A stretch of DNA of 34,563 nt from Phoronis australis (taxonomy: Eukaryota; Phoronida; Phoronidae): positions 1,211,650-1,246,212 of the forward strand of contig NMRA01000020.1 of assembly GCA_002633005.1 (NCBI GenBank), in the 5' to 3' direction. Within the stretch, counting starts at the first letter, position 1. Every line of letters begins with the position of its first letter. The notes below the pieces were generated by a model. It saw only the letters and a list, made by a program, of their open reading frames with translations, had not been told where the DNA came from and did not search any database. The position numbers and the translations under genes were made by a program. Of this stretch, positions 28,124 through 34,563 are shown piece by piece.

Positions 28124-30092
28124 ATTGACCTATCGCAAGCTCCGCCCCTATGCGAAAAGTCACGTGATACCCGACATTCGAACGCGATGTCAGAGGCAAA
28201 TACACTGTCGCTAAACGACGTTCCTGGTGGAATCGATGAGTCTTTTTGCACTATTTGAAAACGCGTCGACAGAGACAAGAGGCGATGCTTTTCAACAGTG
28301 AATCGTACGTTCATGATATAGGAATTTGTAAAGGTGACGATGAAAAAATAAGTGCTCGAGGAGCCAGCGAAAATCCAAAGAATCCCTCGGCCTCGGGGCC
28401 ACTTCACCTGACTAACAAATGACAAGGCCACTGATACGATATGTTCATGTAAAGCTGGGTATGTACCTTAAAGTCGAATTATCTGTACGATTCCATAGAT
28501 TTCATGATCTTTCGGATAAAATCAGTGAAGATTCACCGATATTTTTATTCTGTCGTCTGCTAAATTTCGCCAAATGAAAAGTAGGTCACAACTGGTGGGA
28601 CTCCTGGAGTAAAGTAGGTCATAGATTACAGACAACACATGCACTATAGTCTCTGACTAGATCGACTCGATAGCTTTTCTAATCTTGTAACGAAATATTT
28701 TGATAAAAAAATTCAGGTTCATAGCTCAGGTACGCACTCATCTCGTCCTGCATGGCAAACAGTTAGCTCCGGTAGGTATAGAGCTGTGTCTAAGTAAAAT
28801 TAATGTCTGGAATTCAGAGGCGGATCTAGGATACAACAGGGGGGCCCAACACGTGGAGTTGGGCAAAGTGCGATTGTATGTGCACAGGTGGCCCGAAAGT
28901 TGCAGGGGCCAGGGATGTAGACCGTTGGACCTTCTGTTCAGAAAATCTATCGGTGGACTAAAAAAAACAGGAACACGATTCCGCCGCGATCTGGGGTCTG
29001 AGCCCCCCCCTCTTCCGCTACCGGTCCTAGTTACTGAACTCAATATTTTGCTGTTTCATTTTGCTTGCAGCCGCCAAGGGGGGGGGGGGCATTTTTTGTA
29101 GTTTCATTCCATAAAGGTAGTTTTCATTTAATTTTGAAGGTAGCATGATCACTAAGCCGTGGTATGGTTACAAAAGGTTACAAGTCTGGTGTGGTAGTTG
29201 CAAAAATAGGGTATTTACAAAAATAACTCAAATTCTTTTTTAAAGCTTCGTAAATCTAAATATCATGTTTGAACAACTCCAAAATGAGCTCTCTCTAACC
29301 CTACAGACATAGTGTATACTAGAGGTACATGTCAAAAAGTAATTCAACAGTTTATTTTTAGTGACAACAGCTCGACCAAGGCTTTGAGTTCCGGCAGTAA
29401 TCCAGTGCCCTTCCCTGTGCCGATCGAATCTCTGACTTTTGACCGGGAGAGAAGTTCAGTTGAACTCCAGCTTACGGTTTATGAATAACAAAAATGTACC
29501 TCTGATACGAAACAAAATGATGTCCATTAGGTTGAAATAAAAAAAAAAAACATCAAATAAAAATATCCTTGAAAACAACAATTTCCGGGGACTACCACTA
29601 GAGTGCTGAGATCCAGCAGGTGCCGAGACAAAGGCGGCCAGACGTAGCCAACTCGGGAGTCAAAATCTGAGATAGCCCGGCACCATGCCAACAAGCTGAA
29701 AAGTGCGTATCTTGGAACTAATATATTTGTGTTTATTATAGCCTTCGAGTTATCAAGCAACATCGCTAAGTTCAGCTGCTCGTGTGACCGTACAGTTTGA
29801 TCCATAGTTTACGCTTTTCAACATCATTTTTTGGCTTAGGACATGCCTAAAATGACGGGATATTATTCTAGAGCAGCATAACGGCTGTCGGTGCTACACA
29901 CATCATATCAACACCCTTTCCCCATTCTTAGCGGACAATTTCTTGAGCTATAGACTAAAGTAAGTTTTACTGGACTGCGTGTGGTTTGTCGGGTAAGATG
30001 GCGGCTTGGAAACGCAAACGAAGGTGTGCCAAGAATGCTGCATTCTGATTGGTCAATTAAGCCGTCCGTTATAATCTTGGCGATAGGTCAAT
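28124..30092. mobile_element. 1.97 kb DNA element with 13-bp TIRs inserted in the integrase
   Basis: ATTGACCTATCGC at 28124-28136 is exactly inverted at 30080-30092 (GCGATAGGTCAAT). The integrase reads up to one end and resumes after the other, so this is an insertion. The target duplication is not resolved (at most 2-4 bases). No transposase is recognised inside. A 92-codon minus-strand ORF (29527-29805) lies behind a right end that carries CCAAT-type boxes (GACCAATCAG) and an ATGGCGGC in GTAAGATGG context (29998). Another repeat (28815-29100) is nested within it. 29110-29500 holds nothing recognised. Confidence 0.65.
28815..29100 (+). repeat. Second copy of the CAG-GGCGGATCTAGG repeat family, with a G12 run
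   Basis: The left end CAGAGGCGGATCTAGGATA followed by CAGGGGGGCCCAACA matches, in opposite orientation, the end of the repeat at 10886. The right part includes a C/T-rich segment (GAGCCCCCCCCTCTTCCGC) and a run of twelve G at 29078-29089. The boundaries are approximate. Confidence 0.5.
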
Positions 30093-30440
30093 TGGCGACA
30101 CAGGACCAATCAAATCAACAGCTATACGCTGGAACGGTTCTTCCATAAGCGGCATCTCACCCAATGGCACTTTAGAGATCCTGCCCTCAGGAGTTGTTCG
30201 CTGGCAGATGTCAAATGATCTGCAGAAACGATTTATGTCACTACCAGCTCCTGGTCAGTGAAAGCTACTGACTATTCTATCACTGGTCTTCTTCACACCA
30301 AGGTGCCCACCAACAATAGATTCATGAGCTAGCGTCATAACCTGTTGTCGAAATTTGACAGGGACAACTATCTGACGCAACTCTTTGGTGTTATCAGCAT
30401 ACACTCGGTACAGGACCACCTTTTGCTTCTCACACCAGTA
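30088..30440 (-). pseudogene. Ty3/gypsy integrase, zinc-binding domain and first catalytic Asp
   Basis: The frame reads QQVMTLAHESIVGGHLGVKK, then GSDINRFCRSFDICQRTTPE and PFQRIAVDLIGPVSP. This is the HHCC zinc-binding domain followed by the AVDLIGP block with the first catalytic Asp. Damage is visible: TGA replaces the usual Trp in SSFH-PGAG, and the first Cys of the expected CxxC is Phe (SFDIC). The frame ends at the edge of the inserted element. Confidence 0.85.
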
Positions 30441-30654
30441 TTGACCTCTACCATGTGTTCTTGCTGGTTTGTCTTTCTCAACAAAGCTTCATGCGCTTAC
30501 GTAGGGAAGGATCATGGTGTTGTTCGTCTTTCAACTTGCTGACGTCGAGACTTTCCTCTCCGGATGGAGTCACCGCCAAAAGCTTGATAGGTTTTTCTCT
30601 CTTCTTAGCATGTGCTCTAGTAGTTACTGCGGACATGTCGCTGCCTTAGGGCTG

Positions 30655-30950
30655 CCAAGTGGGATCAGGATCCTTGCTGACGCCAACAGCATTCCCTATG
30701 ATGAGGTCGTATATCGGTGCACGCATACGCATCGCCTCGATTTCATCAACGAAGTATGGAGTGTCTACCTCAATCTTCGCTATGGGGAAGGATCGTGCTG
30801 TCCCATATATTAACACACAGATGTGTTGTTCCCTGTCAGTTGACTTTCTTTGACTAGGAATGTCTTCCGTTCGGCTGCACTACTGCAAACAGTGTCACGC
30901 GTCATGCGTACTTTTGTTTCGTTGAAGTAACTGTCACAAACGAGCATATT
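30655..30950 (-). pseudogene. Ty3/gypsy aspartic protease, degenerate
   Basis: The frame reads VRMTRDTVCSSAAERKTFLV, then ESQLTGNNTSVC. After a one-base shift near 30812 it continues VLIYGTARSFPIAKIEVDTP and PIYDLIIGN. The DTG active site is DTV here, so it is inactive. The shape (RDTxCSS, Y-F, DLIIGN) is typical of Ty3/gypsy proteases. The short Lys/Arg-rich linker that follows (TTRAHAKKREKP) leads to the integrase. Confidence 0.75.
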
Positions 30951-31035
30951 GTGGTCAGCTGGAGGTTCTCTGTTCTTTTCACATGCTCCTGTATCAACGG
31001 GTATCGATGTCCTATCGAATAACTTTAGACAGACA

Positions 31036-31245
31036 TCAACTATATGCTGCTCTAAAGGGCAACCCGTCGCTACAACAGCTTGACATATTCCCGCCTTTTT
31101 TCTTAGTCCGTTCTTGCTGCGAGGAGAACGACTGCTCACTTGCAGCGAACTTTTTGGACTGTGATTGTTTCATCCAGAAGTCCCTGGCTAGATGACCCTT
31201 GCGATGACAATTGATACACTCCATGTCACCCTTGTTTCTGGTCAT
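31036..31245 (-). pseudogene. Gag nucleocapsid zinc knuckle, last Cys lost
   Basis: MECINCHRKGHLARDFW follows the CCHC spacing C-x2-C-x4-H-x4-C, with Phe where the last Cys belongs. A basic Lys/Ser/Gln-rich tail (KQSQSKKFAASEQ) follows. It sits between Gag and protease, as expected. Confidence 0.75.
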
Positions 31246-31249
31246 TGTC

Positions 31250-32161
31250 GAACGAGGAGTCTCTGTCCTTCACTCCTCTGTGTTGCTTGGCGGTGCTTAT
31301 CTTCTGGCTAACTGTCCCAAGTTTTTCTTTTCGAACCCTTTGCCCAACAAACCAGTACAATGGGCGTCCATGTACTGTTGAACAATGGCCGACATCTCGT
31401 CGAAGGTCTTCGGTTTCCGTTCCCTCAGGAATAGAGACATACTACCAGAAACTGCTCTCGGATCACTAAATCTCTGAGTCCATCATAAGTCACCTCGACC
31501 TCCGCCAGTTGTGTACATCGGTTAAAGAACCTTTTCAGTCTTGCCCCGAATTGGAACACGTTTTCACACTTTTCATGCTATGGCACTCTGAACTTCCGTC
31601 GGAACCCATCTTCAGTTAGTTCCTATCTGTGCAGTAGCGCCACCTTTAGTTGGTCGTAGTTTTAATTTGGTCGGACGGCATGTTGTTGAATACCTGTATG
31701 CCCTTTCCTGTTAACAATGGACTCAAGTCCACAGCCCAATCCGATTTATCCCATTTCTGACTTGTGGCGAACGTCTCCAATCGGGCTAGGAAGGTATCCA
31801 TGTCGTAGACGCGCTCGTCAAACTTTGGCAGTTTGGGACGACTGGTACGTACGCCACTGCTTACAGCACCACCACTAGGTGTCGTTTTGAGCTCAATCTG
31901 GAGTTGCAGTGTCTTCTGCTTCTCAATCTCAATCACTTGGTGCAGCTCTGGTTGTTCCCGTGCAAGCTTTGCCTTTTCCAGCTCTTGTTTATGGGTACGC
32001 TCAGCTTGCACTTGTACAAGCGTTGCCTGTTCCAGTTCCCGTTTATGGGCACGCTCTTCACGCTCCAAGGCCTGCCGCAAGAGCTCCTCTGCGCACTTCC
32101 TTAACTCTTCACCGGTAAAACCAAATTGTTTCGCTTGCGCAATATATTTTTCAAAATCCAT
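31250..32161 (-). pseudogene. Ty3/gypsy Gag, frameshifted
   Basis: From the ATG at 32161: MDFEKYIAQAKQFGFTGEEL, a long charged coiled coil (LEREERAHKRELEQATLV, with two similar units), then RPKLPKFDERVYDMDTFLAR and WAVDLSPLLTGKGIQVFNN, a gypsy capsid signature. The first frame stops at 31646. Later pieces in other frames (GLRDLVIREQFL, FLRERKPKTFDEM) continue the capsid C-terminal half to about 31250. At least two frame changes are needed. In a live element Gag would form the particle shell. Confidence 0.8.
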
Positions 32162-32271
32162 TTTAGAGGAAGGGTATTATTTCCATAATACACTTTATTA
32201 ATTAATATTCAAACGGTAATTACTGAGCTCAAAACAGTTAAGCACAACCACGTAAACCTTTATTTAAACTA

Positions 32272-32289
32272 CTCCCAGACTGGCCCCCA
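32272..32289 (-). promoter_or_regulatory. Primer binding site, tRNA-Pro type
   Basis: On the minus strand TGGGGGCCAGTCTGGGAG follows a presumed LTR end TGTGACA after two bases. It matches the complement of the usual tRNA-Pro 3' end at 14 of 18 positions by my reading, and starts with the TGG expected from CCA. It lies 110 bases upstream of the Gag ATG. Confidence 0.55.
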
Positions 32290-32291
32290 AA

Positions 32292-33290
32292 TGTCACAGA
32301 TTGAATGTGGGTTTGTTTAAAAGGTAGCTATGCTTTGAGATTGTGCGTAGATGGAGAGTGAATAATTAAATCCAGTAATTAATTAATTATATGATAACCA
32401 CTAACTAGTGAAACCTGTTGTTAATTAAGTAATAAATTACAAAGAAGAGTAACTACGCTAGCGCCCTCTTTAAAGTACTTCTCTCAAACTGCCCATGTGG
32501 TTCCAGTATCCGAAAATACTTACTACATAAAATCTTATTTTCGACAACCTTTCTTTATATTCTTTTCGCCTTTCTTGCCAAAAGCGATTTTTGAACAGTA
32601 TTTGACCCTTCTCTCTATTTCCGTACCCACATTTCCGGCTCATCAGTTCAGGAACTTGTCCTGAACGCCGCCATTTTTTCCTTGTTACTGAATGTGCTAT
32701 CGCTTGCTCGAAAAGTCTTCATTATTTTGTATTATTAGTAATATCTCGTGATTCGTTTGCATATGTACTGTATTTATAGCTTGTAGTTAGTGGTCGTTGA
32801 TTTTTTTGGAATGTTACGCGTACTTAGTATGTTAAAATAGCATTGGTGTTTAGTTCCTTACGTAGGCCGATCGAACCTAGGAGTCAATATGAGTCGAACC
32901 ATTTTTTTTTCGGTTTTATTTTTTTCTCGTTTTGAAAAAGTACTTAGCTATCATCGGAAAGGTAGTACATTCTACTCAGTAAAAATCGAAAAAGTATCAA
33001 GATCGGGGCAAGCAGTGTAAAGTTATTGCAAGTTTTGTGGCGAAATTTGGGTCACTTTGTTTGGATCGCGTCGGCCATATTGGGGGACAGCGGGATAAGT
33101 TACGAGTTCAAGAATTCGTGTAAATTGTTTTCGCCAACAAATTACGGTGAAATTTAGTTAGACATATCTTTACTTACTATTCTACACGATTTAACAGTGT
33201 TCACCAAATTTCAGCCTCGCAGGTGTTACTCATTAAGTGATAAATGTGCTCACAATTCCCGTTGGACTTCGTCTCATTTCTGGCGGCACC
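32292..33290 (-). other. Presumed LTR and adjoining non-coding DNA
   Basis: The LTR should extend from 32292 upward from its CA end (TGTGACA on the minus strand), but no partner copy is available to fix its other edge. The region has AT-rich runs (ATTAATTAATTA), a hairpin TTCAGGA/TCCTGAA near 32645, and CpG with CGCCATTTT- and GGCCATATT-type motifs after 32.6 kb. No coding region is seen. Confidence 0.35.
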
Positions 33291-33296
33291 GACAAC

Positions 33297-33353
33297 ATGG
33301 CGACTTTTGCTGAACTGAAAGGCATGTTCAGTCGGCTACTTTGTAATTTGTGA
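33297..33353 (+). CDS. Possible short first exon starting ATGGCG
   Basis: ACAACATGGCG is an excellent start context behind a mildly CpG-rich stretch. The frame reads MATFAELKGMFSRLLCNL and then TGA. It could be the first exon of a plus-strand gene if spliced before the stop, but no strong donor is seen (only TTT/GTAATT). Chance is likely. The DNA from here to the window end shows no other coding signal. Confidence 0.15.
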   Translation: MATFAELKGMFSRLLCNL

Positions 33354-33359
33354 AGATTT

Positions 33360-34563
33360 AACGTTGATACATTTTGACAAACGTTGCTACAAAAAAAGAA
33401 ACTCTGTTCAATTTTCGTGCTTTTTGTACAAAAATATAAGATGCATTCGAATTTTTTACTGTAAATTTCCCATTCAGGTGATCTTTCTAAGCTAAAAAAA
33501 TAGTTGAAATAATTTTGAAATGTTTTTTGTTTGACTGTCAACTGCTGTTCAGGACTTGATTCGGTGTCACAAAATGATTCATATTTTTCTAAATTTTAAG
33601 TCTCAATTGCTTTCAAGTCATGTTTTGTAACTTATTGCTTCTTAATTCAGGTTATCAAGTCAACAATACGAATAATCTTAATTTGAGAAATAAGCTACAT
33701 GTATGTTGGATTGTGAAGCTTGAAGCCTCTAATTCTTGTTCCTTGCAACTTCGTATATTTTTTAAATGATGCTAGTCAAATTCTGGTGTAAAGAAACACT
33801 ATTCCGTCACCATGGTAATAATTACATGTATGTCCACTTTCATATCATGGAAACTTGCTGTTGAATAGTGTTTGTAATGCTAAATGTTGTAAAGTGTGCA
33901 TTTTAAGTTACGTATCATGTTAGAAGTTTGAATCATTTTGGGTTAATGAATAAAAATGATAATATTTTGTATTGGACTTCTCATACTTATGTGCTCTAAG
34001 GAGCTCCCTTTTTGGAGAACTGGAAAAAGGTCTGTTTCAGTCAGAGAAACCCGAATTCCGAAAAAATAGAAAATGAGACAAAATTCCACTTGAAGACAGG
34101 AAGTACCAAATTTTAGCGTCTGCAATTCATAGCTCTGAACAAACTCACTGAATCTTATAGTAAAAGATAGACATTCCCAAAAATTCCAGCCCCCCATTCT
34201 TTTAGGCTTGGTGCGCTCATATAAAGTCTGGGAAAATCTCTATTGAAAGCCAATAACTTTGCTTAGTTCGCCTGAAGTACCCAAGTTCTAAATAAACCTC
34301 GTTTGAGCGAGCGCTGCAGCCAGCGACCAGTTAGGCCTAAGGGTAGCCTTGGCGCAAAGCTGAATAGGCCTACTGACAAGCTGTATTTTGACGATAGTCT
34401 TCACTGGTAGCTGGCACTGAGGCTAACTAAGGTCTGCCGCGGCAGTGTGACACAGGACTAACCAGCCCGTAATTTCATGCAAGTGTCTGAAACTACCCTT
34501 GAATATATGCAGCATTTATGATTTGACCATTTTACTTCGACAAAACAGCTTGCAACCGCATGC
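33360..34563. other. Non-coding right end with a repeat fragment
   Basis: AT-rich DNA with no recognised gene. At 34188-34220 CCAGCCCCCCATTC, TTTTAG, GGTGCGCTCAT resembles the left part of the repeat at 10329. Two TAGGCCTA octamers lie at about 34334 and 34364. Confidence 0.4.

Larger units (their letters stand above)
27870..32294 (-). mobile_element. Decayed Ty3/gypsy retroelement (Gmr1-like order), 3'-truncated
   Basis: Read on the minus strand: a primer binding site, Gag, zinc knuckle, protease, a short linker, the integrase zinc-binding domain and the integrase core, then loss of homology near 27870. No reverse transcriptase or RNase H is present. Integrase follows protease after only about 0.2 kb, as in Gmr1-like elements, where integrase precedes reverse transcriptase. 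The coding regions carry several frameshifts and stops, so the copy is dead. A 1.97 kb element (28124-30092) splits the integrase. The presumed 5' LTR lies above 32292 and no 3' LTR is seen. Confidence 0.75.

Noticed and set aside
28700-29101. 133-codon plus-strand ORF and its antisense partner
   Set aside because: It runs through the GC-rich repeat; openness is due to composition.
29998-30048. ATGGCGGC start (MAAWKRKRRCAKNAAF)
   Set aside because: Stops after 16 codons with no donor; treated as a promoter-like feature of the inserted element.
31833-32201. Cys/Ser-rich plus-strand ORF
   Set aside because: Antisense of the Gag coiled coil.
1-34563. CRISPR arrays, rRNA or intact tRNA genes
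   Set aside because: None found; the only tRNA-like sequence (10566) has mispaired arms.

Overview
This window reads as intron- and transposon-rich DNA from an animal, most likely a marine invertebrate. It is AT-rich, has no operons and no bacterial signals, and carries GT-AG exons and several metazoan repeat classes: Penelope-like, Ty3/gypsy, Tc1-like, TTAA-type, Mutator-type and a tRNA-like SINE head. The palindrome TAGGCCTA is clearly over-represented. I cannot name the species.

The most important feature is a minus-strand gene spread over 15.4 kb (23625 down to 8241). Five exons, all with canonical splice sites and compatible phases, join into one uninterrupted 336-codon protein with the full layout of a Tc1-family (IS630/Tc1/mariner) DD34E transposase. 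Three things separate it from an ordinary transposon copy: four introns of 0.5 to 6.4 kb that hold other transposons, no terminal inverted repeats that I can find around it, and Asn in place of the second catalytic Asp (residue 239). It looks like a host-owned, probably DNA-binding, transposase-derived gene. A CpG-rich patch in its first intron holds a second possible first exon that is in phase with exon 2.

Layout. 0.15-0.67 kb: the 3' end of a Penelope-like element (GIY-YIG fragment) and a hammerhead-ribozyme-like motif. 0.8-6 kb: pieces of an unrecognised plus-strand gene (possible signal-peptide exon, then two exons broken by a frameshift and by TGA codons), with a 1.7 kb TTAA-flanked transposon inside its first intron. 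That transposon holds a 192-bp perfect copy of exon 5 of the transposase gene. 6-7.85 kb: nothing recognised. 7.855-8.23 kb: a small TA-flanked MITE directly after the transposase stop codon. 8.24-23.6 kb: the transposase-derived gene; its introns hold a 1.34 kb Mutator-type foldback element with a 9-bp target duplication, tandem repeats, a SINE head, a strong hairpin, a dispersed GTACGTAC repeat, a broken secreted-protein-like ORF and a HIRAN-like fragment. 23.7-27 kb: no recognisable gene. 27.0-27.6 kb: a possible small membrane protein and an LTR- or promoter-like stretch. 27.87-32.29 kb: a decayed minus-strand Ty3/gypsy retroelement (Gag, protease, integrase, tRNA-Pro-type primer binding site) whose integrase is split by a 1.97 kb element with 13-bp terminal repeats. 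32.3-34.56 kb: presumed LTR sequence and non-coding DNA.

The integrase appears to follow the protease directly, as in Gmr1-like Ty3/gypsy elements. Single unknown bases (N) at 3477 and 11027 sit next to repeat boundaries, so assembly error must be considered there.
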